A stretch of DNA of 43,152 nucleotides from an uncultured Acholeplasma sp. (GTDB lineage: Bacteria > Bacillota_I > Bacilli_A > Acholeplasmatales > Acholeplasmataceae), in contig CALMNM010000019.1 in assembly GCA_937868795.1 (NCBI GenBank), forward strand, positions 1-43,152. The letters are read 5' to 3'. Position numbers and translations under genes: made by a program. Below, one piece after another: positions 1 to 8,528 of this stretch. A model generated the notes under the pieces. That model was not told where the DNA came from and ran no database searches. It was given only the letters and a program-made list of their open reading frames with translations. Numbering within the stretch: the stretch's first letter is position 1; each line of letters starts with the position of its first letter.

Positions 1-1
1 A

Positions 2-1539
2 GGCTCATCTGTAGCGTCCCAAGATGTCGCTGAAGGAGGACAAGCTGTTGAGCCATCAGATCCAACAAGATCGGGTTATTGGTTTGTTGGCTGGTATACA
101 GATGATGTTACATTTGCTAATCTGTACAATTTCAGTTCAGCAATAAATGCACCTATCACTTTATATGCCAAATGGAATGTAAATGCAACTGATTTATTTA
201 TATCAGAGTATATTGAAGGAAGCAGCAGTAACAAAGCCATTGAAATATACAATGGTACAGGAGCTGCAATAAACTTAACAGGATATTCTGTTAAATTATA
301 CTCAAATGGAGCTACTACCCCAATTTCAACATTAAATTTATCAGGCACCATAAATAACGGAGATGTCTATGTAATTTATAATAGTTCCTCAGTACAAGTG
401 ATAAAAGATGCGGGTGATTTAGCGAATAATGGAGTCACTAACTTCAATGGTAATGACGTCATAGAATTAGTTAAAAACAGTGTTGTTATTGATCGATTAG
501 GCGTTGTAGGTAGTTCAACTGATTTTGCTATTAATGTAACACTTACAAGATTAGCAACTATAACCTCAGGTAATACGACATTCTCTTTATCTGAATGGAA
601 CTCGTACGCTTCTGATACATTTATATATTTGGGTTCTCACGTTTACAACCCGGAGTAACCCCCCCTACTGACACTACCGCACCGGTATTATCTCTACCTT
701 CAGGTACAGATTATACTCTTGCAGTAGGGGATCCCGAGGTCAACCTCGATGTGTGCGTGGCAACCGATGATGTGGATGGAGTCATTGACTGCACCTTCAC
801 CGGTTATGTGGATATGTCAACAGCTGGCAGCTACTTAATTACATACTATGCGATCGACTCCGCCGGTAATGAAGCAACCCTTGAAGTCACGTATACCATC
901 AGTGAGACTAATCTTTCAGCTTATTATGATTCAGCTGAAGGTCTCACAGGAAATGCCTTGCTGTTAGAATTAAGAAGTATTATTAATACAGGATTTATTG
1001 GATTAACGTATGATGATGCTAGGTATATATTGGATGAAACGGACCGCGATCCCAATAACTCAAGCAATTTAATTCTCATCTATCTTGGAACGTCAGTTTC
1101 TGGAACTTGGGATGCTGGAGTCACATGGAATAGAGAACACGTTTGGCCTCAATCCCTCCTGGGTGAAGAAGCAGGCTCAACTGTCAACAGTGCATCTGAC
1201 TTACATAATCTAAAACCTGCAGACCCTGCGACGAACTCAAGTCGAGGTAACAAGTTCTTTGATATTGCAACCGATGCAGATTCTTATTTGCCTCGAGCAG
1301 CAGTTAGAGGAGATATTGCAAGAATTCTGTTCTACATGGTTGTAATGTATGATAATCTTTCATTGATCAACGGAACACCGACAACCTATGAAATGGCTAT
1401 GCTCAATACATTATTGCAGTGGCATATCGATGATCCGGTGGATGATTTTGAAAGAAATCGTAATGAAGTCATCTACAGTTATCAAAATAATCGAAATCCA
1501 TTTATCGATTATCCCCAATTTGTGGATGAAATTTGGTAA
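2..1539 (+). pseudogene. Secreted nuclease: InlB repeat + lamin-tail + Ig-like + endonuclease I, frameshifted, 5' end outside window
   Basis: One gene appears split over two frames. Frame 2 (2-658) encodes the end of an InlB/Listeria-Bacteroides repeat (GWYTDD, ITLYAKW) and a lamin-tail-like domain (LFISEYIEG, KAIEIYNG). It stops at TAA 656-658. Frame 1 is open from 616 and continues with a DTTAPV...AGSYLITYYAID Ig-like (HYR/DUF5011 type) domain, then an Endonuclease_1 domain with NREHVWPQS, DLHNLKPAD and NSSRGNKFFD, ending at 1539. Adding one C to the CCC run at 649-651 would join the frames as ...YNPGVTPPTD.... Lamin-tail plus endonuclease I is a known layout of secreted DNases, so a role in degrading extracellular DNA is inferred. 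The catalytic half is intact but has no RBS or export signal of its own. The start lies upstream of the window. A sequencing error is as likely as real decay. Confidence 0.8.
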
Positions 1540-1547
1540 AATAATGA

Positions 1548-1573
1548 GGTGTGAGCAGATGCTCGCACCTTTT
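1548..1573 (+). terminator. Rho-independent terminator after the nuclease
   Basis: A 10-bp stem (1548-1557 with 1560-1569, one G-U pair) encloses a very short loop and is followed by TTTT at 1570-1573. It separates the nuclease from the downstream lipoprotein. Confidence 0.75.
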
Positions 1574-1597
1574 CCATCAGTTTCTTAAGAGGTACTT

Positions 1598-2428
1598 ATG
1601 AAGAAAATCTTACTTATAGTTTTGTCTCTTTTCATCCTTTATGGGTGTGAAGAAGAAGTTCCAAGATTATCCATCCCCACACAACTTCAAGAAGATCAAG
1701 GTCTGATCACGTTTGATGCTGTAGAAAATGCAGATAAATACGTGATTGAAATCAATGGAATTGAATATGAAATCACTGAAACATCATACATGATCAACGA
1801 AGTGGGAACATACCAAGTACGCGTCAAAGCGATTAGTGAAGCATTTCCAGATTCTTTCTATACCGACAAAATCACTTTTACAATTACTCGAGAACTTGAA
1901 GCAGTCCATTATAATTTTAGTATTCATTCTACGTTTGATTTGTTGTTGCTCACACTGACGACTCCAATGGAAATCATATCGGTCAATGATGGAATCAGTC
2001 CACTTGATGAAACGACCTATATGATGACCGATTTATCCATTTTCTTCAATAGTGAATATCTACAAACACTCAACGTCGGTGAACATACATTTACATTTAC
2101 TTTAAACTATGGTTCATTTGATGCCACCATCAATATTCTTGATACCACAAGACCCTATATGATTTCACAAAGTCAAATTTATACATCACTTGACCGTGAT
2201 GTCACTGTGATGTTTGATCTTTTTGGAGGCGAAGTGCGTTCACTCAGTGGAAACAACATCACTTCTGAAGATTATATCATCGATGGGTCAAGTGTCACTA
2301 TCAACCAAACCTACATCCAAAATGCATTTACCTTGGACCCATCACGTGAGACACTCATCATCGGATATACACTTGAACGTGGTCTTGATATGGTTGTTGG
2401 TTACATCTTCATCTATCCAAACACATAA
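1598..2428 (+). CDS. Lipoprotein with N-terminal fibronectin-III-like domain
   Basis: This 276-residue protein begins with a lipoprotein signal: MKK, a hydrophobic stretch, then the lipobox L-Y-G-C with Cys17, followed by acidic residues. Lipid anchoring to the outer face of the membrane is therefore expected. Residues about 25-95 look like a fibronectin-III-like beta sandwich (VENADKYVIEING, GTYQVRVKAISEAF). The rest is beta-rich and not assigned to a family. AGAGG lies 6 bases before the ATG. No promoter is obvious in the 24 bases after the preceding terminator, so expression may depend on read-through. No enzymatic motif is visible and function is unknown; a binding or adhesion role is only a guess from the fold. 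Confidence 0.8.
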   Translation: MKKILLIVLSLFILYGCEEEVPRLSIPTQLQEDQGLITFDAVENADKYVIEINGIEYEITETSYMINEVGTYQVRVKAISEAFPDSFYTDKITFTITRELEAVHYNFSIHSTFDLLLLTLTTPMEIISVNDGISPLDETTYMMTDLSIFFNSEYLQTLNVGEHTFTFTLNYGSFDATINILDTTRPYMISQSQIYTSLDRDVTVMFDLFGGEVRSLSGNNITSEDYIIDGSSVTINQTYIQNAFTLDPSRETLIIGYTLERGLDMVVGYIFIYPNT

Positions 2429-2451
2429 AGAGCGCATCGCTCTTTATTGTT
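2427..2451 (+). terminator. Rho-independent terminator overlapping the lipoprotein stop codon
   Basis: AAAGAGCG (2427-2434) pairs with CGCTCTTT (2438-2445) around a CAT loop, followed by a T-rich tract. Confidence 0.75.
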
Positions 2452-2454
2452 TTC

Positions 2455-2483
2455 TTGTCAATAAAGCCAAATTATAGTATAAT
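2455..2483 (+). promoter_or_regulatory. Sigma-A type promoter for the M3 peptidase
   Basis: TTGTCA (2455-2460), a 17-base spacer and a perfect TATAAT (2478-2483). AAAGAGG precedes the ATG at 2511. Confidence 0.8.
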
Positions 2484-2510
2484 GATACCCAAAGAAAAGA
2501 GGTTAAAGCA

Positions 2511-4202
2511 ATGACATTTAACGAGTTTAAATATGAACGTCCTGACTTGGATAAGGTCAAGAAAGCTTTAGAAGAAAAGCTTGATCTTATCAATACAGGA
2601 AAAGATTTAAAGACAGAAATCAAAGCAGCTTATGATCTATTCAAGATCAATGATGATGTGCAATCGATGTCGACACTCTGTGCAGTGAGAAATAGCATTG
2701 ACACCACGGATGAGTTCTATGAAAAGGAACAAGAATTCTTTGATGAAAATGGTCCTGTTCTTCGTGAATACGAACAAAGCTTTTTGGAAAAGCTTTTAGA
2801 TTCTCCCCATCGTGCAGGTTTAGAAAAAGAGTTTGGTAAACTCATGTTTGATCGTGGTGAACTTGCAAGAAAAACATTTAAGCCAGAAATCATTCCTGAT
2901 TTACAAGTAGAAAACAAACTCTCCACAGAATACGGTAAACTCACCGCATCCGCTAAGATAGAGTTCCAAGGTGGAGTTTATAATCTTTCCCAAATGGCAC
3001 CCTTCCTCCAAGATCTAAACCGTGAAACACGCCATCAAGCACAGCTCGCTGTCTCTAAGTTCTTCCAAGACAACGAAGCACAATTTGACCGGATCTATGA
3101 TGAAATGGTCAAGGTGAGAACCAAGATTGCGAAAACGTTAGGCTATGAAAACTTTGTGCAACTCGGGTATGACCGTTTTGGTAGAACCGATTATAATGCC
3201 AAAGATGTGAAAACCTATCGTGATCAAATCTATGAAGATATCGTGCCTTTAGTGAATGAACTCAATCAAAGAAAAGCGAAACGTCTAGGAATTGCTGAAC
3301 CCAAATCCTATGACTTAACTTTATCTTTCCTTTCAGGAAATCCTAAACCTAAAGGAGACCGTGCATGGCAAGTTGAACGTGCGAAGAAGATGTATGATGA
3401 AATGTCACCAGAAACATCCAAGTTCTTCAATTTCATGCTCGAGCATGAACTCTTAGAACTCGATGCGAAACCCGGGAAACAAGGTGGCGGATACTGCACC
3501 TATATCCCCAATCATAATGCACCATTCATCTTTGCTAATTTCAATGGAACATCACACGATGTCGATGTACTTACCCATGAAGCAGGTCATGCATTCCAAG
3601 TCTATTCAAGTAGAGACCAAATCCCCGACTATCGCTGGCCAACCATGGAAGCAGCAGAAATTCATTCCATGAGTATGGAGTTCTTGGCATGGCCATGGAT
3701 CGATTCCTTCTTCTTAGAAGATACCGCTAAATACAAGTTCTCCCACCTTGCAGGTGCCGTCTCGTTCTTACCTTATGGAGCATCCGTGGATGAATTCCAA
3801 CATGGTGTTTATGAACATCCTGAACTCACACCAGATGAACGTAAAGCATTATGGCGCAAGATTGAAAAGAAGTACTTGCCATTTAAGGATTATGATGATG
3901 ACCTCTTTATGGAAAAAGGAACATTCTGGTTTAGACAGGGACATATCTTTGGTTCACCCTTCTACTATATCGATTACACCTTAGCCCAAGTCTGTGCCTT
4001 CCAATATTGGATTAAGCATCAAGAAAACAGAAAAGAAGCACTCGATAGTTATCTAGCTTTATGTAAGTTAGGTGGTTCAAAGAGTTTCCTTGGTTTAGTC
4101 AATGCAGCGAACTTAAAGAACCCATTTAAGAAGGGAACTGTGAAGGAAATCGTTAAGCCTATTCGTGCATATCTCGATTCCGTCAATGATCTAGCTCTAT
4201 AA
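2511..4202 (+). CDS. M3 family oligoendopeptidase (PepF-like)
   Basis: A 563-residue cytoplasmic zinc metallopeptidase of the M3 (thimet/PepF) family, which cleaves short peptides. The zinc-binding HEAGH motif is at residues 356-360. Downstream acidic residues in the segment EAAEIHSMSME (380-390) supply the third ligand, E383 being the likely one. Length and overall layout match the shorter M3B oligoendopeptidases. No signal peptide is present. It has its own strong promoter and RBS. A small membrane protein starts one base after its stop, suggesting co-transcription. Peptide use fits an amino-acid scavenging lifestyle; this last point is inference. Confidence 0.92.
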   Translation: MTFNEFKYERPDLDKVKKALEEKLDLINTGKDLKTEIKAAYDLFKINDDVQSMSTLCAVRNSIDTTDEFYEKEQEFFDENGPVLREYEQSFLEKLLDSPHRAGLEKEFGKLMFDRGELARKTFKPEIIPDLQVENKLSTEYGKLTASAKIEFQGGVYNLSQMAPFLQDLNRETRHQAQLAVSKFFQDNEAQFDRIYDEMVKVRTKIAKTLGYENFVQLGYDRFGRTDYNAKDVKTYRDQIYEDIVPLVNELNQRKAKRLGIAEPKSYDLTLSFLSGNPKPKGDRAWQVERAKKMYDEMSPETSKFFNFMLEHELLELDAKPGKQGGGYCTYIPNHNAPFIFANFNGTSHDVDVLTHEAGHAFQVYSSRDQIPDYRWPTMEAAEIHSMSMEFLAWPWIDSFFLEDTAKYKFSHLAGAVSFLPYGASVDEFQHGVYEHPELTPDERKALWRKIEKKYLPFKDYDDDLFMEKGTFWFRQGHIFGSPFYYIDYTLAQVCAFQYWIKHQENRKEALDSYLALCKLGGSKSFLGLVNAANLKNPFKKGTVKEIVKPIRAYLDSVNDLAL

Positions 4203-4203
4203 C

Positions 4204-4593
4204 ATGAGATATCGTTTTTTAGCATTAATCGCACAGTTTTTGACAGTAATCATGCTCTTTTTACCCATATACTATATGAGTGATGAGATGCTATCAGGAT
4301 TATCGTTTATTCTTTATTTTCCAACTGGTTTCCAAGAAGTCCTTGCTGGGCGTATCATCGCAGGGGTGATGGCACTTGGTTTGATTGCATCCTTCATAAC
4401 ACTTCTGCTATCATCGATCTACAAGAAAAACAAAAAGATTGAAGATTTTTCCATTATCACCTTTAATCTTACCCTTGGCGTAGGCTTAGTGCTCATTGTC
4501 GTACTAGGTCCATACATGAGTTACCTTGGATATATATGGGTTGGTCTGATAATTGCAACCGCCTTCTTAAGGAGTTTGAAAGAAATTAATTAG
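4204..4593 (+). CDS. Small hydrophobic membrane protein, unknown function
   Basis: This 129-residue protein has about four predicted membrane helices (roughly residues 5-25, 44-70, 82-104 and 107-124) with a lysine-rich loop (KKNKK) near residue 75. The ATG is one base after the peptidase stop and lacks a good Shine-Dalgarno, so translation is probably coupled to the peptidase. I do not recognise a family. Codon use resembles its neighbours. Confidence 0.65.
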   Translation: MRYRFLALIAQFLTVIMLFLPIYYMSDEMLSGLSFILYFPTGFQEVLAGRIIAGVMALGLIASFITLLLSSIYKKNKKIEDFSIITFNLTLGVGLVLIVVLGPYMSYLGYIWVGLIIATAFLRSLKEIN

Positions 4594-4608
4594 AAATATT
4601 ATTATGTA

Positions 4609-4637
4609 TTGACAATGTTTCATGATAAGCGTATCCT
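4609..4637 (+). promoter_or_regulatory. Promoter for the InlB-repeat lipoprotein
   Basis: Consensus TTGACA (4609-4614), 17-base spacer, TATCCT (4632-4637). GGGGAG (4669-4674) is the RBS. No terminator is evident upstream of it. Confidence 0.7.
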
Positions 4638-4679
4638 ATAAGAAAATGTAATTTTAATTACATACTATGGGGAGTTTAC

Positions 4680-7127
4680 ATGAAACATTTTTTTTATGCA
4701 TTGGTAATGATTTTTTTTGTTGTCTTTATGCTTAGCGCATGCGAATCAGACGAATTTGACCTTTCAACTGTCGATATTGATGCCGTTGATCAAATCGACG
4801 TTCCCGTAGGGACATACCAGATTCCCTACACGATTGAATCCTTAAGTGATCTTGTCAAAAATCACGGAGCGAACGTGTCATTTATCGTGTTTAATAAGGA
4901 TGATCAACCTGTTGAAGTGACCGGGGATACGTTTGTTATCGTTGCAGGTGATGTTTATACAGTGACGATTAAATTAAATATCGGTGATCAGTTCAAGGAA
5001 AAGACGATCACAGTACATGCAGTAGCACTTGTCCAAATGATTATCGTGACTGTACAAACCAACGGCGGAACCGGATACGAAACACCTCAAGAAATTGAAA
5101 TAAATTCAATCCCTGATCTCACGACAATTCCTTCGAAATTGGGGTACGTTTTTGAAGGATGGTATCTGGATCAAGCATGTACTATTCGCTATCAAGGAAC
5201 AGCACTTGATGAAGATACGACACTTTATGTCAATTGGACACCAGAACAAATATCACAAACCATCGTCTCATTTAATCTGATGGGTGGACAAGGAAATATC
5301 CCTGATCAAATGGTGAATCTGGGAGGCTATGCGATTCGTCCTTTGGACCCCACACGTGAAGGATATATTTTTAGTGGCTGGGTCGTGAGTGAAAGCTCAT
5401 CTCAACCCTTTGATTTTGAAACGATGCCAATCCATGGACAAACCGTGATTTATGCATCATGGCAACTAGACACAGCAATCAAATATACCGTGACCTATGA
5501 TTTAAATGGTGCGCTTCAAACGGGGATCATATCCGAAGAGGTTTCCCAAGGAGAAAGTCCGCTTGGTTTATCGATCACACCTGTTCGTACAGACTATCTT
5601 TTTATTGGATGGTCATATGCAGTAGAGGATATGACACCTCTTGAGTTATCCTCACTCATCGTCAGTCAAGATCTTACGCTTTACGCGATTTGGCACGTTG
5701 ATTTTACTGTCATTGAAGCCAGTGATTATTTTACTAGCGTGATGAGTCGTGATGAAGCAGAACTAGATATGGGGTATGTCTATCCATTAAAAGAACTCTT
5801 CGCCATGACAGACCTCGGAGACATCAAACAAGATTTTTCCATCGTGGATTCAACGGTGAGTTATGGTGTTCTATATGCACATCAAAATGATGTGTTAGAA
5901 TATTATTCTCTGCAAGCGACACGCATCGCTGGCACCATCGACCTCTCGGGAAATCCTTCATATTCAGAAATGCCCTTTGATCTTTTAACAGAGCCTTTAC
6001 ACAGTGAATCGGTGTATTTTTATCGTTTCTATATTTGTTTTGATAAGACTATTGTATACAGTGATATTTATTCATTTGAAACACATGTCACCGTACCTAC
6101 GGGTTCAAGCGTTGGTGTGAATTATGTTCTTTCAGGTGGGTACTATCAAATTGATAATGGCAATGATGCCTATCGACCCTCATTTTGGTTTGAAGTCTTA
6201 GATGGCTACCAAGCTACCGTGGACGATGTCGGTTACCAAAGTTACGCATATCTCCATCGCGAAGGAACTAGACTCTTAGTAGTCACCGATGAAATGACAG
6301 GAAAATCGTATCTTCACGTGTTTCATCTTGATTTTAAATTACCCAATGTAAACCTTACAATCAATACCGTGACAACAACAGATTCATACGAAAATGTCAT
6401 CCCAACCTTTACGGTTAATTTTCCCCATGCAGAGTACCTAAATTATCCAATTTCTGAATGTGGTGTTCTTTATTCTTATGAACATCCATTCTTAAAACTT
6501 GGGTTGTATGATGTGAGTAAAATGACCGGCTCGTATCAAAGTGAATCAAGCATCATCGAACCTAATACATCCATTAAGTCATCGGGAGATGATCTATATG
6601 TCAGAGGTTATGTCGTGATACAGGGTAAAGTATCGTATACCCCCTATGTTTATCACTTAACCCTCAGTGCTTCAGATTATGTCATTGAAGCACAGTACTG
6701 GATGAACGAAAACACATCGTCTGTCGAATATGATTACACGATCGATCTTATGTATCCATTTGATAAAGCCATCTACCTGTATGAAATATCTGAAAATGGT
6801 TTAGTAGAGACTCAGTCGATGCAATCGATAACTCTTGATACCATTGGTCAGTATTTTTACACCCATGGTTCATCATATTCATCAATTAATGATTTGACGA
6901 TATATGATCCCACTGTTCCAGTGGCTGGTGTTGAAAATGGCGGTCAATATCAAGGATCTGTACTCATCAGTGCCGATATGGTTGATCCCTATTGGTATAT
7001 GTCGTTCAATGGAGGAGAATACATTTACCTTCCATCCATGATTCGTTTGAGTGAAGTCGGATATTATACAATCTATTTCCGTACTACCGAAGGCATCGAT
7101 TCCATGTCCTTTGAGATCACTGCATAA
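4680..7127 (+). CDS. Large lipoprotein with three InlB B-type (Listeria-Bacteroides) repeats
   Basis: This 815-residue surface lipoprotein has the lipobox L-S-A-C with Cys21 after a phenylalanine-rich hydrophobic segment. Three tandem InlB B-type repeats lie at about residues 123-192, 195-263 and 269-339, each with the GY.F.GW core and an ending such as TLYVNW, VIYASW or TLYAIW. The remaining ~470 residues are beta-rich, with many aromatic residues and few cysteines, and are not recognised. Such repeats occur in surface adhesins and in many predicted surface proteins of anaerobic Firmicutes and Tenericutes. A role in adhesion or substrate binding is inferred. It is a single-gene unit with its own promoter and a strong terminator. 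Confidence 0.85.
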   Translation: MKHFFYALVMIFFVVFMLSACESDEFDLSTVDIDAVDQIDVPVGTYQIPYTIESLSDLVKNHGANVSFIVFNKDDQPVEVTGDTFVIVAGDVYTVTIKLNIGDQFKEKTITVHAVALVQMIIVTVQTNGGTGYETPQEIEINSIPDLTTIPSKLGYVFEGWYLDQACTIRYQGTALDEDTTLYVNWTPEQISQTIVSFNLMGGQGNIPDQMVNLGGYAIRPLDPTREGYIFSGWVVSESSSQPFDFETMPIHGQTVIYASWQLDTAIKYTVTYDLNGALQTGIISEEVSQGESPLGLSITPVRTDYLFIGWSYAVEDMTPLELSSLIVSQDLTLYAIWHVDFTVIEASDYFTSVMSRDEAELDMGYVYPLKELFAMTDLGDIKQDFSIVDSTVSYGVLYAHQNDVLEYYSLQATRIAGTIDLSGNPSYSEMPFDLLTEPLHSESVYFYRFYICFDKTIVYSDIYSFETHVTVPTGSSVGVNYVLSGGYYQIDNGNDAYRPSFWFEVLDGYQATVDDVGYQSYAYLHREGTRLLVVTDEMTGKSYLHVFHLDFKLPNVNLTINTVTTTDSYENVIPTFTVNFPHAEYLNYPISECGVLYSYEHPFLKLGLYDVSKMTGSYQSESSIIEPNTSIKSSGDDLYVRGYVVIQGKVSYTPYVYHLTLSASDYVIEAQYWMNENTSSVEYDYTIDLMYPFDKAIYLYEISENGLVETQSMQSITLDTIGQYFYTHGSSYSSINDLTIYDPTVPVAGVENGGQYQGSVLISADMVDPYWYMSFNGGEYIYLPSMIRLSEVGYYTIYFRTTEGIDSMSFEITA

Positions 7128-7133
7128 AAGAAT

Positions 7134-7158
7134 AGCCCCACAGTGAGTGGGGCTTTTT
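7134..7158. terminator. Terminator between convergent lipoprotein and trxB, probably bidirectional
   Basis: AGCCCCAC (7134-7141), loop of five, GTGGGGCT (7147-7154), then TTTTT. On the minus strand the same hairpin is followed by a less perfect T-rich stretch. Confidence 0.85.
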
Positions 7159-7170
7159 GTTTATAGGATA

Positions 7171-8025
7171 TTAGTTATGAGCGAGATACTGATAAATGGC
7201 ATCCGCAGCATTCATGCCATCGTAGACGGCTTTGACGATTTGTAGTTTACCACCAATGACATCTCCAGCAGCAAACAATCCAGGAACATTGGTCATATAA
7301 TTGTCATCGACTTTTAAATTATTCTTTTCGATGATGACCCCAAGCTGGCTTGCAAATTCCACAGAACTCGGAATGCCTAACGCGATGAACGCACCATCGA
7401 TCGGATATGTTTGATTTTCAGTCTTTATGGCAGATAGTTTTTCATCACCCATGAATTCAATAATTTTATCTGTCACTACTGGAATATCAACCTCGTACTT
7501 CAAGGGATTTCCATCGGTGAAGATGGTTACATCCGACGAGATCTTTTTTAAGTATTCAAGTTCATGCATCATGTAAGGGCCACACCCGATAATGGCAACC
7601 TTCTTACGTCGATAGAAGTAACCATCACAGGTCGCACACATCGAAATACCTTTTCCTTTAAACTTAGAGAAACCTGTACGATGCAACGTCCGTCTCGTTT
7701 TTCCTGTCGCGAGTAAAACAACTCTGGTCTCGTACTGTCCATGAGGTGTGATCACATGAAATCCCTCTTCTAAAGGTTTGACAGAGATTACAGAATCGGT
7801 AATCACTTCAATGCCGAGATGTCTTGCTTGTTCAATCCCATTTCGAATCAAATCTTTTCCATAAATGGGTTTGGCAAAACCATAGTAATTTTCGATTTCA
7901 CTTTCATAGCCTTCCAGCGCTCCTAAATCTTTACCAATGACTAAAGGATCGATGTTCTGGCGCTTTAAATAAATCGCAGCGGAAATACCCGCTGGACCAT
8001 TACCGATAATAATAACCGATTTCAT
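7171..8025 (-). CDS. trxB: Thioredoxin reductase-like flavoprotein with atypical nucleotide site
   Basis: A 284-residue FAD flavoprotein of the thioredoxin reductase family. The FAD GxGxxG motif is at residues 8-13 (GNGPAG), the redox pair CATC at C130/C133 and the second FAD motif (FAAGDV) at 251-256. In place of the family's NADPH motifs (GGGxxA and HRRxxxR) it has GCGPYM (147-152) and TDGN (170-173). It is shorter than the usual ~310 residues. The start overlaps the trxA stop by 4 bases, so the two form an operon and it should reduce that thioredoxin. The missing HRR motif makes NADPH use doubtful; NADH, or a ferredoxin- or flavin-linked donor, is possible. Confidence 0.85.
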   Translation of the reverse strand: MKSVIIIGNGPAGISAAIYLKRQNIDPLVIGKDLGALEGYESEIENYYGFAKPIYGKDLIRNGIEQARHLGIEVITDSVISVKPLEEGFHVITPHGQYETRVVLLATGKTRRTLHRTGFSKFKGKGISMCATCDGYFYRRKKVAIIGCGPYMMHELEYLKKISSDVTIFTDGNPLKYEVDIPVVTDKIIEFMGDEKLSAIKTENQTYPIDGAFIALGIPSSVEFASQLGVIIEKNNLKVDDNYMTNVPGLFAAGDVIGGKLQIVKAVYDGMNAADAIYQYLAHN

Positions 8026-8333
8026 ATTCCTAACATTTTCTTTAAGGTATCCTTGGATTGTACACCAATCATCGATTGATGGACTTTGCCATCTTTAAAG
8101 ACGATAATCGTCGGTATACTCATGATGCCGAGTTCATCTGCGATTTGATATTCTTCATCGACATCAAGTTTTCCTATTTTTGCTTTAGATCCCACTTCCG
8201 CGCCTAAATCTTTTAGGATAGGAGCGACGCGTTGACAAGGTCCGCACCATGTCGCCCAAAATTCCACTAAGACGGGAACTTGACTCTTTAGAACTTCATT
8301 TTCAAAATTTTCTGTGGTAAATGTGTATACCAT
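8022..8333 (-). CDS. trxA: Thioredoxin
   Basis: A 103-residue classical thioredoxin. The WCGPC active site (C30, C33) sits in EFWATWCGPCQ and the cis-proline in MSIPT. It is a cytoplasmic disulfide reductant, recycled here by the reductase encoded directly downstream with a 4-base overlap. A GAGGT Shine-Dalgarno on the minus strand (8340-8344) precedes the ATG by six bases. Confidence 0.95.
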   Translation of the reverse strand: MVYTFTTENFENEVLKSQVPVLVEFWATWCGPCQRVAPILKDLGAEVGSKAKIGKLDVDEEYQIADELGIMSIPTIIVFKDGKVHQSMIGVQSKDTLKKMLGI

Positions 8334-8360
8334 GACGTCACCTCATTCTTTATCATATCC

Positions 8361-8366
8361 ATTATA
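8361..8366 (-). promoter_or_regulatory. Putative -10 box for trxA-trxB
   Basis: A perfect minus-strand TATAAT lies about 28 bases before the trxA start. The -35 region is poor. Confidence 0.45.
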
Positions 8367-8470
8367 AATAAAATCCCCTGAAAAAGCCATTCTTTTACAT
8401 TGTTTTCCCATTAAAGAAAAATGATGGTACAACTGCATAAGTTTTCATATGTGATTTTTACGGCTTAACT

Positions 8471-8504
8471 TTAAATATCAAGGGTTAACATGATATAATG
8501 TTAA
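8471..8504 (+). promoter_or_regulatory. Extended -10 promoter of the ecf operon, with inverted repeat
   Basis: TG-a-TATAAT (8491-8499) is an extended -10 box with a weak TTAAAT -35 (8471-8476). An inverted repeat, TTAACAT (8485-8491) and ATGTTAA (8498-8504), straddles the -10 and could be an operator. AGGTGA (8517-8522) is the RBS. Confidence 0.6.
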
Positions 8505-8528
8505 GGTACGAAATGTAGGTGACTTTCC

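Noticed and set aside
76-351. 91-residue minus-strand frame at the window start
   Set aside because: Antisense to the repeat and lamin-tail region of the nuclease, which is recognisable on the plus strand.
616-665. Programmed frameshift in the nuclease gene
   Set aside because: No X-XXY-YYZ slippery site or downstream stem is seen at the join; a simple one-base indel is more likely.
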